From assembly GCF_003627215.1 (NCBI RefSeq), contig NZ_CP032678.1:372001-436000 (forward strand): DNA of 64,000 nucleotides, read 5' to 3'. The stretch's first letter is position 1. Every line of letters begins with the position of its first letter. The DNA comes from Pseudomonas sp. Leaf58. Lineage in GTDB: Bacteria; Pseudomonadota; Gammaproteobacteria; Pseudomonadales; Pseudomonadaceae. A program made the translations under genes and the position numbers. The notes beneath the pieces are model-generated. The model saw nothing but the letters and a program-made list of their open reading frames with translations. It was not told where the DNA came from and ran no database searches. Shown here piece after piece: positions 46,789 to 56,376 of this stretch.

Positions 46789-47925
46789 TCACAGGCCAAG
46801 GTCTTCTTGCAGCACCCCTTCAACTGCTGAATCTTCCTCCATAAGGTTCAAATAGAACGGATCCTTGCAGTGGTAATAACGGCGTTTGCGGATCTTGTCG
46901 GTGTCCAGCCCGGTGGCCACCAGTTCCTTGGGAAGCGTATCCATGACCAGGTTACAGAAATGGCGCGAAGCTTCGTGGTCAGCCGAGTTGCGAAACGCAA
47001 AGGCACTGAGAAAGAGCTTGAGGGCCTGCTCCCGATCCGCCTCGCCCAGATCATCATCCAGCGCCGCTATGTTGCTGCCGTTTTGCGTGGACAAGGTGAA
47101 GGCTGAAAGCCAGTCCAGGCCTTGGCTGGACAAGTGATTGATGACCTGTCCAAGGCCGTGTATCCCATCGGCGCCAATGCCATAGCGCAAGCCGGTATTC
47201 ACCAGATCGAAGATCTCCTGGGCGATCGCCTGGCCATAGCGCGTCATGAACGCCGGGGAGAGCGCCGGCATATCGACAAGCTTGCACTCACTGGCCAGGC
47301 CACTGGCCTGCCACACGCGTCTGGCATTGTTCACCACGCGGGCGTAGCGCTCCTCTGCACCCAGTTCAGCACAGCCAAACACCATCGTTCGGATTTCGGA
47401 GGCATCAACGCTCAGTGGCTGGGTGAACAAAATGGGCTTGATCAGCGACTGCAAGTAAGACGGGTAGCGGCGGTAGCCCTTGGCCGTCATGTCCATTTCA
47501 CCCTCGATCAAGGCCGAGTAGGCGCTGAAGTGCTCCGCCAGGTTGTAGGCCAGCATGTCCCTGATCATGTCTCGGCGGTTGCTGAACAGCGCTTCGAAGG
47601 TGGCCAATGGTTCGACCGAAGCAGGCACGAGGGTCAAGATACTTAACCCCGCTGCATTCAGCGCTTGTGCTTTTTCCCCTACGAAATTGAGCAGCGGCCC
47701 CATCAGTATATTGTAATTCGGGCCTGCCGCTGTTTTTGAGAGCTGTGCAGCGAGCTCGACCCAAGGGCTGTCGGGGCGCTGCTCGATGGTGTCGACAATC
47801 AGGTGGGCGGTTGCCAGCACCGCGCTCTTGTAACTGGTTGGACTGTGCTCTTTGCCAGTTTTTCCGAGGATGTCAGCAATCAACGGGTCAATAGCTGTCC
47901 CATGTTGGTGGATGTAATCCTCCAT
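46789..47925 (-). CDS. Tail-motif protein (ends LQEDLGL), N-terminus possibly frameshifted
   Basis: 378 residues from ATG 47925, which has a poor ribosome binding site. The likely original start is ATG 48005, 9 nt after GGGGC in the preceding tail codons: that frame reads MESKNKLLNYFMEL and then stops. The frame of this gene is open upstream as APFSYARAAFM. One indel near 47955 would join them, adding about 26 residues. Helical. Confidence 0.68.
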   Translation of the reverse strand: MEDYIHQHGTAIDPLIADILGKTGKEHSPTSYKSAVLATAHLIVDTIEQRPDSPWVELAAQLSKTAAGPNYNILMGPLLNFVGEKAQALNAAGLSILTLVPASVEPLATFEALFSNRRDMIRDMLAYNLAEHFSAYSALIEGEMDMTAKGYRRYPSYLQSLIKPILFTQPLSVDASEIRTMVFGCAELGAEERYARVVNNARRVWQASGLASECKLVDMPALSPAFMTRYGQAIAQEIFDLVNTGLRYGIGADGIHGLGQVINHLSSQGLDWLSAFTLSTQNGSNIAALDDDLGEADREQALKLFLSAFAFRNSADHEASRHFCNLVMDTLPKELVATGLDTDKIRKRRYYHCKDPFYLNLMEEDSAVEGVLQEDLGL

Positions 47926-48009
47926 GAATGCTGCTCTGGCGTAGCTGAACGGAGCTACCCATTGAGTTCCATGAAGTAGTTGAGCAGCTTGTTTTTTGAT
48001 TCCATATCG

Positions 48010-48930
48010 TCAAAGCCCCAAATCCAGTGTTAAGAAATCTTGAAGCACCTGCTCCCCATGGCCCAGCTGAACCTCCCGCTCAAGCAGTGCCTGACAAAGC
48101 TCCTGGGTGGTGAAGCCACAGTGGGCGTTATAGTAGTCCGGTATGTCATCATGTTCATGCCCAGGTTTGTGCCACACGATACCCTGAGCCTCTTGATAAC
48201 CTTCGAGCAGCGTAAACCCATAGAACTTTAATTGCAGACACATGCCGCGATGCAATGAGCCATCCCGTGCAGCCTGGAGCAGGGCATCCATGGCCTGCTC
48301 AAAGCAACCGTGGGTACTGATCAGGGTTTGCTCATAAAAGGGCGTCGGATCTTCCGCGCCGTCCACATTGAGCATCCGTCTTTCCCGGATGTGCTGCAAC
48401 CAGAAGCGCTGACTGAAAATTTCAGCGGGGCGAAGCTGGCTGGTGCGATCACAACGGTACTGCCCCTCCTCATGAACATACGCCTTCAGGGCTTTCGCCG
48501 CCTGCTCGATCACCTGAGGCTGAGGTCGATACGCTTCCAGAAATGCATCCACCTTGCTCCCCACGAGCGCTTCGAACACCCGATCAACCACGCAGCGCTC
48601 GTGGCTAGACATTGCCTGCAGGGCCCAGACCAGTTTGTCGAAGCGCAGCAGGTGCTCATCTTCCGGGGTAAATTCTCGGGAAAAGCTCATGACCATCAAT
48701 GTGCACATCAATGGATTAGGGGACTTGCTGCTGAAACCGCCCTCGACTACGGTCACGTGGAAACAATTGAAAAGGATGTCACAGACCACGGGGTTGCGCT
48801 CCAGATCGTTATCAGCGGCGATCCAGAAGTCAGTTGTGGTGATTTGACTATACCGATTGCGATGAATTTCTGCTGTCTTGGCAAACGCCTTGGACAGCGT
48901 GAAATTTTCGATTGGCTCTATGGGATTCAT
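48010..48930 (-). CDS. Tail-motif protein (ends LTLDLGL), 306 aa
   Basis: ATG 48930 has AGGAG 8 nt upstream; an in-frame start at 48981 overlaps the preceding tail and is less likely. Helical N-terminal two-thirds, then a mixed segment MCLQLKFYGFTLLEGYQEA. No domain recognised. Confidence 0.75.
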   Translation of the reverse strand: MNPIEPIENFTLSKAFAKTAEIHRNRYSQITTTDFWIAADNDLERNPVVCDILFNCFHVTVVEGGFSSKSPNPLMCTLMVMSFSREFTPEDEHLLRFDKLVWALQAMSSHERCVVDRVFEALVGSKVDAFLEAYRPQPQVIEQAAKALKAYVHEEGQYRCDRTSQLRPAEIFSQRFWLQHIRERRMLNVDGAEDPTPFYEQTLISTHGCFEQAMDALLQAARDGSLHRGMCLQLKFYGFTLLEGYQEAQGIVWHKPGHEHDDIPDYYNAHCGFTTQELCQALLEREVQLGHGEQVLQDFLTLDLGL

Positions 48931-48980
48931 GGCAGCGCTCCTCTTACTCTCAGTATGCAGGCTGCCGAATCCGCAAGTCA

Positions 48981-49934
48981 CTAAAGCCCCAAGTCATCCA
49001 TCAAGAAACGCTCAGCGGACTTGACTTCGCCCAATAGCGCCACTTCCACCTCATACAACGTGTCGGCAATGATTTTGGTATTGACTGGGCATGGCGAGTC
49101 CCATCGGCCATAGGTGTGAGCGTGTTTTTCCCACGTGTATTCATCATTGAGTCGCATGCAGGAAAGCAGTTGGTAATCTTTGAGGTACACGAAGACACTG
49201 CGATCTTCGCTGTTGTCTGGCAAATGCGTGAAGACCGCTTCGATCGCTTGCTTGAGAGTTGCGTGGTAGCTTTCGGTTTGAGATTTAAAGTCTTGCTCAG
49301 GTGGGTTGCCCCACGAGTAAATCATTTCCATGTCACAGGTGACCACTGAAAACCGATACCCAAACAACGCATCGCGGTACCAGCGTCCTTCAAACGGGCA
49401 TTTGCTATACGCTTGCTCCCCAACCTGCCGGCGCTGGCGGTCGGGCGGCAAGCGGCCAGGGCCCAGTACAGCCGCCTGGGTGGCACCAGCTTCCAGTTGT
49501 GCAAAGTCGATCCCTGCAACCTTGGTGAACACTTTCTGAAGCGTTCTGGCGCTTTCCTCATCACCGGTTAGCCGCCGTTCTACCTCATCCCAGTCCACCC
49601 AATCGGAAACCCGCCAGGGGTGCCGAGCTTGCCACAGCGAATGTTCGACACCATGGAGCACCTCGCTAACCCACTGCTGATCAGAAATCTTGTTGGCATA
49701 CATGCATTGGAGCAGGTACGGCTCAGGCTTGCTGGCCTGGTACTCGCGGTACTTAATGGGCGGCAAGCCCAGGAGCGCGAGAAACTGCTCCACGTGCTTG
49801 GAAAAGACCTGCTCGGATTCCAGCCCCTGAGGCACGTGCTCTTGAAACGCAAAGGAGCGGATGTGTCGTCCACGGCGGGCCGCGAAATGCTGGGTCAGCC
49901 GCCATTGCTCCAGGGATGATCGTGGTCGATGCAT
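48981..49934 (-). CDS. Tail-motif protein (ends LMDDLGL), 317 aa
   Basis: ATG 49934 with GGAG 6 nt upstream. More beta content than most members (YRFSVVTCDMEMIYSW near residue 206). First gene of the second block, divergent from the plus-strand member at 50103. Confidence 0.75.
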   Translation of the reverse strand: MHRPRSSLEQWRLTQHFAARRGRHIRSFAFQEHVPQGLESEQVFSKHVEQFLALLGLPPIKYREYQASKPEPYLLQCMYANKISDQQWVSEVLHGVEHSLWQARHPWRVSDWVDWDEVERRLTGDEESARTLQKVFTKVAGIDFAQLEAGATQAAVLGPGRLPPDRQRRQVGEQAYSKCPFEGRWYRDALFGYRFSVVTCDMEMIYSWGNPPEQDFKSQTESYHATLKQAIEAVFTHLPDNSEDRSVFVYLKDYQLLSCMRLNDEYTWEKHAHTYGRWDSPCPVNTKIIADTLYEVEVALLGEVKSAERFLMDDLGL

Positions 49935-50102
49935 GTAACACTCCAAGGCCCTGCTCTTTTCTTCACTTTACCCACGGAGCTCAAGTATCGTCAGCTATCA
50001 CCTGGCTGACCTGGATGCTGTTCGCTCGCAATGCTCCCTTGTTAAACTCAGAGTATCTTCAGCCGGCGCCAGGCTTGGCTTATCTCGAATTGTGAGTGCA
50101 CC

Positions 50103-51653
50103 ATGTCGAAAGTGATTCCCAACCCTGAACTCATCCTTAAAAATCTCGTGAAGAAATTGTACATGGGCCTTGAGGATGAAACCTATGATCCGAAGAAGAC
50201 CATCGGCAGCCAGCTGAAGGGCCCTGGTTTTTTGCAGCGTCAATTCTGGGAAAAATTCATCGACGCTTTCAATGAGCGTTTCAGCGGCCAGACCTATGAC
50301 ACGCAGGCCCTGTGGAAAGCTTTCCTCGACCAGGACATTGACCCGTTTCATGTCGAACACCAGATCGTGACAAAGTCCTACACCCGCAAAGAGAAATCGG
50401 CGCGTATGGTGCAACTGCATAACCCCTTGGCATTGCCCAAAGAGGAGGGTGGCGTAGGCCCGGTGGAGTATATCCGCCAGTGGGACGCGCTGCTGGATCG
50501 CAGCCATGGGTTTGTCGCGCCCTATGAAATTGACGACCAGGTTATTGCGCCCATGTCGCTGGCACCCAAGCAGCGCTTTTTCGAGAAGGCACTGCAGTCG
50601 GAACATACGGCTTTGTTCATGTATGCCTCGCGGCACTACGAGGACTACCTGAACGCCTGGGTTGACGGATTGCCCCGATACAGCAGCAAGGATCGTGTGG
50701 CCGTTGCCAAGAAGCTGATTGAAACCATCTGTGACTCTGGCATTAAGATGCCAAGCGCTACTGCACGTGCCGTGGGTCGCATGGGGCCTGCCTTGCTGCA
50801 AGCCGCCACCCTGCTTCAAAAGGTGGACTTTGGCACCGAGCTTGACGCGGGCTATCTCAGCAGCAACCTGCCAAGAGCGCTGGTATTGCATTTCCCCCAG
50901 CCTATGGAGCGTGTCGAAGCCGCGAAGGTCATCATGGGCATGAAGCTGCCTGAAGCCACGGCGGGTGCGCTGGAGTCAATGTTGCTGGAGCCTGAGTATG
51001 CGGTCGAGGCGCTCTCAAGCATTGAGCCTGAAGCGGCACTTGAGGCCTTTGGTAAAGAGTTGGGCTCCGCCATAGGCATTCACACGTACAACACCGTCAA
51101 TAGCGTGCCCCAGCTGATTGCCCTGGTTGAAACCTACCGAGAGCTGTTTATCCAGTATGGCATCGGCGACATCAAGGGGCATTCCTGCCTGGACGCCCTT
51201 TGTGTATCCCTGGAGGCTGCCGAGTACTTCGCAGTTAAGGGTTACATCCGAAGCAGTCCTGAGCTGAACTACGGCTACTCACTGTCTTCCCGCACTCCCT
51301 TCATTGCTCGGCTCACAACCATCAGTGCCGAGGACAAGACCCTGCAGAAGGAGGAGGTGGACAGGGTTTTGGATATCCTGACCAAACTTAATGCCATCAA
51401 CACACTGACTCCTTCCATTGAAGCCTATTTCAAGAATGACGTAGTGGTGGAGGTATTCATGAAACGCCCGGCTTTCGAGCACCTGGTGGTGCGGTTGATC
51501 GAGCGCGCCCAGGTTGATATCCATGAGCTGATCCGCACTGAAACACGCCTGAAGAAAGTTCAGGCGCTGGGTGTTGACCCACGCGCCCTGGAGGGCTTGA
51601 AGCTGTTCGACAAGCACCTGGACAGCTACCTGAGCAGAGACCTCGGCCTTTGA
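50103..51653 (+). CDS. Solitary plus-strand tail-motif protein (ends LSRDLGL), 516 aa
   Basis: Helical protein, the only tail-motif gene on the plus strand. The tail is followed by a terminator, with no downstream gene, so its tail cannot be explained by translational coupling. Segments such as LPRALVLHFPQPMERVEAAK (about residue 257) show no match to known domains. It shares a divergent promoter region with 49934. Confidence 0.78.
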   Translation: MSKVIPNPELILKNLVKKLYMGLEDETYDPKKTIGSQLKGPGFLQRQFWEKFIDAFNERFSGQTYDTQALWKAFLDQDIDPFHVEHQIVTKSYTRKEKSARMVQLHNPLALPKEEGGVGPVEYIRQWDALLDRSHGFVAPYEIDDQVIAPMSLAPKQRFFEKALQSEHTALFMYASRHYEDYLNAWVDGLPRYSSKDRVAVAKKLIETICDSGIKMPSATARAVGRMGPALLQAATLLQKVDFGTELDAGYLSSNLPRALVLHFPQPMERVEAAKVIMGMKLPEATAGALESMLLEPEYAVEALSSIEPEAALEAFGKELGSAIGIHTYNTVNSVPQLIALVETYRELFIQYGIGDIKGHSCLDALCVSLEAAEYFAVKGYIRSSPELNYGYSLSSRTPFIARLTTISAEDKTLQKEEVDRVLDILTKLNAINTLTPSIEAYFKNDVVVEVFMKRPAFEHLVVRLIERAQVDIHELIRTETRLKKVQALGVDPRALEGLKLFDKHLDSYLSRDLGL

Positions 51654-51662
51654 ATGCAAAAA

Positions 51663-51685
51663 GGCCGGCAGTCGCCGGCCATTTT
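51663..51685. terminator. Bidirectional terminator
   Basis: GGCCGGC-AGTC-GCCGGCC (51663-51680), with ATTTT after it on the plus strand and AAAAA before it (a T run on the minus strand). It serves the plus-strand tail gene and dcd. Confidence 0.75.
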
Positions 51686-51712
51686 CTGCTTCTGAGCGCC
51701 TGAGTGAACGGC

Positions 51713-52348
51713 TCAAGCCTTTGGTAAGGTCACGCCCCGTTGCCCCTGGTACTTACCCCCGCGATCTTTGTACGAGACTTCACAGGCTTCGTCGGACTGC
51801 AGGAATAGCATCTGGGCAACGCCTTCGTTGGCGTAAATTTTCGCGGGCAGGGTGGTCGTGTTGGAAAACTCCAGGGTTACATGACCTTCCCATTCTGGCT
51901 CCAGCGGGGTGACATTTACGATGATGCCGCAACGGGCGTAGGTGCTTTTGCCCAGGCAGATGGTCAGCACATCACGCGGGATTTTGAAATATTCCACGGT
52001 GCGAGCCAGGGCGAACGAGTTGGGTGGAATGATGCAGACATCGCTTTTGACGTCGACAAAACTGCCGGCGTCGAAGTTTTTCGGATCGATCACCGCCGAA
52101 TTGATATTGGTGAAGACCTTGAACTCGTCAGCACAACGCACATCATAGCCAAAGCTGGACACGCCATAGCTGATCACGCGGTTGTGTTCTTCCCATGTCG
52201 ATCGAATCATCGGCGGCAGGTGATTATCCTCACAATGCTGAACATAAGCGCGGTAGTCGCCAAATCGCATCTGGCGATCGCAGAAGGGGTCGATCATGGC
52301 GTGCTCCTGGGCCATGGTGCGGATCCATTTATCAGACTTGATGGTCAT
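51713..52348 (-). CDS. dcd: dCTP deaminase
   Basis: Deaminates dCTP to dUTP for dTTP synthesis. Hallmarks: [48 protein letters not shown] with the catalytic Glu region, and the C-terminal [13 protein letters not shown]. Start MTIKSDKW (ATG 52348) matches the family; the longer frame to 52372 does not. The protein is 211 residues against 188 usual: about 23 extra residues (about 27-52, including [16 protein letters not shown]) are inserted between the N-terminal helix and ISYG. Probably a plasmid copy beside a chromosomal one. Confidence 0.92.
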   Translation of the reverse strand: MTIKSDKWIRTMAQEHAMIDPFCDRQMRFGDYRAYVQHCEDNHLPPMIRSTWEEHNRVISYGVSSFGYDVRCADEFKVFTNINSAVIDPKNFDAGSFVDVKSDVCIIPPNSFALARTVEYFKIPRDVLTICLGKSTYARCGIIVNVTPLEPEWEGHVTLEFSNTTTLPAKIYANEGVAQMLFLQSDEACEVSYKDRGGKYQGQRGVTLPKA

Positions 52349-52400
52349 GCATATACCTTTTTCAGGCGCCATGCGGCGCTAAATGAGAGAAACGTCAAGC

Positions 52401-52421
52401 ATATCAGGATTTTGCTGATAT
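52401..52421. promoter_or_regulatory. Perfect inverted repeat upstream of dcd
   Basis: ATATCAG-GATTTTG-CTGATAT, 7-bp arms, 53 bp upstream of the dcd start. It could be an operator or a transcript leader structure. Confidence 0.35.
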
Positions 52422-52600
52422 ATGAATAATGCGTATATTGAATAAATTGCGTGAGGGGACGGTGCAATGCCCCCTTGAATTTGGGCTCATAAGGGGCGCG
52501 ATGCTGTTTTCCGGGGGGCGCTGGCTGATAGTGCTAGAATGCGGCAGGTGTCACCCTGCGCGATTGCTTGTTACCGTTAGGGCTGAACATCAATGTCTGT

Positions 52601-52633
52601 ATGCCCCTTGAAGCGCCCGTGCGCTCCAGGGGC
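52601..52633. terminator. Hairpin after the 52643 gene
   Basis: GCCCCTTGAAGCG-CCCGT-GCGCTCCAGGGGC with one bulge, just beyond the stop at 52643. It lacks a good T run on the minus strand. Confidence 0.4.
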
Positions 52634-52642
52634 TTTCAATAC

Positions 52643-53320
52643 TCATTTATTGCGTGGTGCATGCTTGGCAACATAATCCACGGCCCATTGCTTACTGTGC
52701 TGGCGTTCGACTTCCAACTCCATTTGAGCAATGCCGTAGGCAATCAGCCCCGCTTCCTGATCAGCCGTCAGCAGTGGCATGGGGATGTCCGAGGGTACAG
52801 AGGCGGTGCCCTCGATTTCGGCTACTCGCTCAGCCAGCCAGGTGTAAGCACCCCGCAAGCCCAGCTGGGCAATGCTGCCGATCAGCCGGCGCCCATTTTG
52901 CCGGTAAATCCAGAAGGGGGCTCGCTTGCCGACATTAAGCACGATGCCTGACACCGCAAAGGCGTCTTCTACATGCTCCAGCTTTTTCAGGCGCCAGGGC
53001 ACCAGGCCCAAGGCCTTTTCGCAGCTGTCGCGGTACGCCTGCGCCTCCAGGGTGGCGCCCTCGAAACTGCCGACAGTCCCGAAGTAGAAGCTTTTCTGAC
53101 AGCGCAGACGGTTTTGGTTCAGTGCCTGCCTGGCATCGGCAGTCGACTCGACCGACACCCGCCAGCCCCGGAAATCCTTCGAGGCATTGTCCACACGCTG
53201 ATGGATGCGCCGTTGGGCATAGTCCTTGGTGGAGCGCCAAGGGGCGTAGACCATCCATGGCTCAAGCTGATGGATCGCCAGGTGGCGCAGGTCGGCCAGG
53301 GTCATGCTGGGAGAATTCAT
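52643..53320 (-). CDS. Hypothetical protein, 225 aa, end of the TelA/DUF6384 operon
   Basis: Soluble, helical at both ends, Trp-rich N-terminal part (LEPWMVYAPWRSTKDYAQ). Starts 24 bp after the upstream coiled-coil gene and is probably co-transcribed with it. No domain recognised. Confidence 0.65.
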   Translation of the reverse strand: MNSPSMTLADLRHLAIHQLEPWMVYAPWRSTKDYAQRRIHQRVDNASKDFRGWRVSVESTADARQALNQNRLRCQKSFYFGTVGSFEGATLEAQAYRDSCEKALGLVPWRLKKLEHVEDAFAVSGIVLNVGKRAPFWIYRQNGRRLIGSIAQLGLRGAYTWLAERVAEIEGTASVPSDIPMPLLTADQEAGLIAYGIAQMELEVERQHSKQWAVDYVAKHAPRNK

Positions 53321-53344
53321 TCAAACCACTCCTAGTCGTGGGCT

Positions 53345-54712
53345 TCAGAAGCTATCGCTGGTGGAGATCGAACCACCGCCACTTGAGATGCTGTCACTGA
53401 CAGTGAAATTGTTGTCCGAGCGTGTACCGCTGCTGCTCGAAATGCTGGAGCTGTTGCTCTGGTAGCTCTGCGTTTGTTGCACGATACTGGAGTTGCTGGC
53501 GCAGGTTCGCTCGAAGTCATCCAGGCTGTAGTGGCCAACCAGGTACCCGGCCATCAGGCGATCGATATCAAAGCTGCCCGGAAACTCTCGGCGCGAACTG
53601 TCATAACCATTGCTGGCGTAGCTGTCGCGCAACGCCTTGGTTTTTTTGAAATCTTGCGCAGCCTGTTGCAACCGCCCCTGGATCTCTCGTTCTTGCGCCG
53701 CCAGGATGGGCGCCTCGTCATTCAGTTGCTGGTACTGGCGCAACGCAAGGTCGTCTGCACTGCTGCCGGTGTCCTTGGTGAGGCGGTCAAGGGTCGCAAA
53801 CGAGAATTGCGCCATCGTGTCACGGACTTTGCGGGTAATCTGCCCCATGATGCTGTCTTCCTTGGATTGGAAGTCATCAATGGCTTTCTGCTGCTCGGCA
53901 ATCTGCTTGCGGCAGTCTTCGCGCTTGGCCTTTGCCTGGGTCACAGCCTTTTCCATCTCATCGTAGCGGTGCTGACGGCGCACCTGCTGCTCGATGATGC
54001 GGTAGTTGTCAGTGGCACGGGCAACGGCCAGCCGGGCTTCCACCACCTTCGCATCAGCAAGGCCCGGCAGCTGGGTCAACACATCAAAGTCATGTTTGGC
54101 CTGGGTGTAATCGATTTTTTTCGCCACCCAGCCATCAAGGCGGCGGAACAGCCCCTTTCCGAGGTAATCGGTGTTGCCGTAACGCCTAGCCAGCAAGTAG
54201 CTGAACAATGGGTCGGCCTGGTAAGCCACCAATTTCTCGGCAGTTTCCTTGTGAATCTCGGCGGCCACCTGTACGCAGGTGTCCACGCAGGCGTTTGCCT
54301 CATCCATCATGCGACGCTTTTCGCGGAAGTCGCCCGACCTGGCCAGTTCTTCATAGACGCGGATCCGCATGGCTTCGAAGTCGGCTTGGGCCTGGTCGAC
54401 GGCAACATCGGAAAGACGAAGCGCTGTGCGCGAGCGATCCATCTGAAGGAGCACATCCTGGTAGGCTTGATCGCGGCGGCTGACGAGACTGTCCACTTCA
54501 CTGGTAACCGCACGCACTGGGTTCTTGGTCTTATCCAGTAAGGCTTCTACATGAATCGAGGCGATCGTGCTCATGCATTGCAGGCGCTTGGCCTCATTGG
54601 CTTGCTGGGCATGCTGGTTGCGGCGCAGCTCCGCCTCGACACTGGATTTGGCGCGATCGAGCTGATTGACCCGCTCTTCAATCTTGGAATAAATCTGTTT
54701 GCCTGTGGCCAT
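53345..54712 (-). CDS. Coiled-coil protein with Ser-rich C-terminal tail, 455 aa
   Basis: Long helical and coiled-coil segments (about 1-110, 210-300, 330-370) and a low-complexity Ser/Gly/Asp tail of about 45 residues. AAGGAG lies 7 nt before ATG 54712. It lies between the DUF6384-like and 52643 genes, an arrangement I associate with ter-type envelope stress operons. Function unknown. Confidence 0.65.
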   Translation of the reverse strand: MATGKQIYSKIEERVNQLDRAKSSVEAELRRNQHAQQANEAKRLQCMSTIASIHVEALLDKTKNPVRAVTSEVDSLVSRRDQAYQDVLLQMDRSRTALRLSDVAVDQAQADFEAMRIRVYEELARSGDFREKRRMMDEANACVDTCVQVAAEIHKETAEKLVAYQADPLFSYLLARRYGNTDYLGKGLFRRLDGWVAKKIDYTQAKHDFDVLTQLPGLADAKVVEARLAVARATDNYRIIEQQVRRQHRYDEMEKAVTQAKAKREDCRKQIAEQQKAIDDFQSKEDSIMGQITRKVRDTMAQFSFATLDRLTKDTGSSADDLALRQYQQLNDEAPILAAQEREIQGRLQQAAQDFKKTKALRDSYASNGYDSSRREFPGSFDIDRLMAGYLVGHYSLDDFERTCASNSSIVQQTQSYQSNSSSISSSSGTRSDNNFTVSDSISSGGGSISTSDSF

Positions 54713-54723
54713 GATCTAGCTCC

Positions 54724-56226
54724 TTACCAGCGCGTCAGGGTGCCGTTGAGCATCGGCATGGTGTAGTTGAATTCATAAAAACCGGATGGTTTGTCACCGA
54801 CGTTGGTGTTGTCCAGGATACCGTCAGCGATCTTGTCCTTCTTGACCGCGTTGTACCCCTTTTTACTCACCTCTTGGGCCCACAAGCTGACCCGCTCGAC
54901 TTTCTTGGTTTCGATGTTGGTGATGTCCATGGCACGGGCTTTGCCTGTCGCATCAACAGCGCGCACCACCAGGTACCAACGCTTAGGGCCCGGCGTGCTG
55001 GCGCTCTGCCCATTCTCATGGTATTCACGCTCGATACCCGATTTGCCAGCGGAGCTGGTGGTGATTTCCATGTGTAAAGGGGTGGCCACATAGTCGGCCA
55101 GCGCTGACACCTGGTCGGTGATGCGCGTGTAGCTGTCCTTGTTGCCCTGTTGGGCGGCCAGCTGCGCCTGGGCCATCAGCTTGTTCAGGCGCGCCTTGCC
55201 CTCGGCGTCTTTGAAGATTGGCTCGACCTGATTCTGCAGGGCCTGTACGTTGGCGATCAGCTGTTTTGCATTTTGCCGCCCTTGCAGCAACTGATTCAGC
55301 TGCTCTACGCCGACACGCGCTTCTTCAACACGGCCTTGACTGAAGTCCATCTCGGCACGCGACAGCTTGAAAGCAACATCGGGTTCGTTGGCGTAACTGG
55401 CGTACAAGGCCGATGCTCGCACCTGTGCCAGTTGCTCTGAAGTGCTCTTTAGCGACTCGACCACCGCTACCCGCTTGGCCATCTCGGAGCGAGCAGCAGC
55501 AAGTTCCTTGCTGAAGGCGGCGACGTGCGTGTGCGTCTTGGCTTCCCAGGCCGCTTGAGCGGCGACCGGATCTTTCTCGACCAGCGCTTTGTCAACAACC
55601 ATGCCGGTTTTGCCCCAGGCGCTGATCTCATCGCGCAGCTGGATCAACACCGTCAACTGGTCACTGACCGCCGCGAGTTGCTGGTGCAAGAGCAGGGCCG
55701 TGCTGGCGCCTTTCTTGGTGAGGGTGTTGAGCCATTGCTGGCGCTCAGTGATGTCTTTCCCCAGCTTCGCCAGGGACTGGTCGAAGTTTTCAACATCCTG
55801 CTGGATCGATGCGGCAGCCGACTCGCGGCCCATGCTGTCAAGTACCCCCGAAAGCTTCGTCGCGCCAATGGACAGCACCATGACCCCCAACACACCACTG
55901 GCGGCCATGAGCGACAGTTTCTTCCATTGTGGCCGCAGCCACAGGTACGCGCTGGCGAGCGATCGGCTGAAATTGCCGCCGCTCCACCCCTTGTAGGTGA
56001 AGCGATCCTTTTTGTAGGCGGCGACCGCTTTTTCAATCATTTCCGGGGTGACATCTTCCACCCCGTTGCGGCGATAGAATGCAGCAAACTCGGCTTCCAG
56101 CGCCTGGCGATCTTGATGCAGATTCAGGTGTTTCTCAAGCGACAAGCGCTCATGACGGATGTTATCGATGCTGGCAGCAATGGCCATTGCACTCGGTGTA
56201 TTCATCAAGTTCTCAGACATGACCAT
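54724..56226 (-). CDS. DUF6384-like membrane protein, 500 aa
   Basis: The N-terminal 75 residues (RHERLSLEKHLNLHQDR, then FYRRNGVEDVTPEMIEKAV) match the pattern I know from DUF6384 proteins, which occur beside TelA genes in Pseudomonas. One membrane helix at about 106-124, then a long coiled-coil region (150-370) and a C-terminal beta domain. Start may be ATG 56226 or 56220. Family assignment from memory. Confidence 0.65.
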   Translation of the reverse strand: MVMSENLMNTPSAMAIAASIDNIRHERLSLEKHLNLHQDRQALEAEFAAFYRRNGVEDVTPEMIEKAVAAYKKDRFTYKGWSGGNFSRSLASAYLWLRPQWKKLSLMAASGVLGVMVLSIGATKLSGVLDSMGRESAAASIQQDVENFDQSLAKLGKDITERQQWLNTLTKKGASTALLLHQQLAAVSDQLTVLIQLRDEISAWGKTGMVVDKALVEKDPVAAQAAWEAKTHTHVAAFSKELAAARSEMAKRVAVVESLKSTSEQLAQVRASALYASYANEPDVAFKLSRAEMDFSQGRVEEARVGVEQLNQLLQGRQNAKQLIANVQALQNQVEPIFKDAEGKARLNKLMAQAQLAAQQGNKDSYTRITDQVSALADYVATPLHMEITTSSAGKSGIEREYHENGQSASTPGPKRWYLVVRAVDATGKARAMDITNIETKKVERVSLWAQEVSKKGYNAVKKDKIADGILDNTNVGDKPSGFYEFNYTMPMLNGTLTRW

Positions 56227-56376
56227 TACGCCTTGGGTTTAGGTTTGCAAGGTGGCGCACGCTTTCACATCATGCGCCGTTCAGCCAATGGATTAAGTGG
56301 GAAGGACATCGTTACCGTGGATGACAACGACGGCCAATGTCGATACCCCTTCCCCTGGAATCAATATCTGGCTAAA

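Noticed and set aside
51713..52348. Defence-type dCTP deaminase
   Set aside because: The sequence follows housekeeping Dcd closely apart from one insert, and has no fused or neighbouring defence domain.
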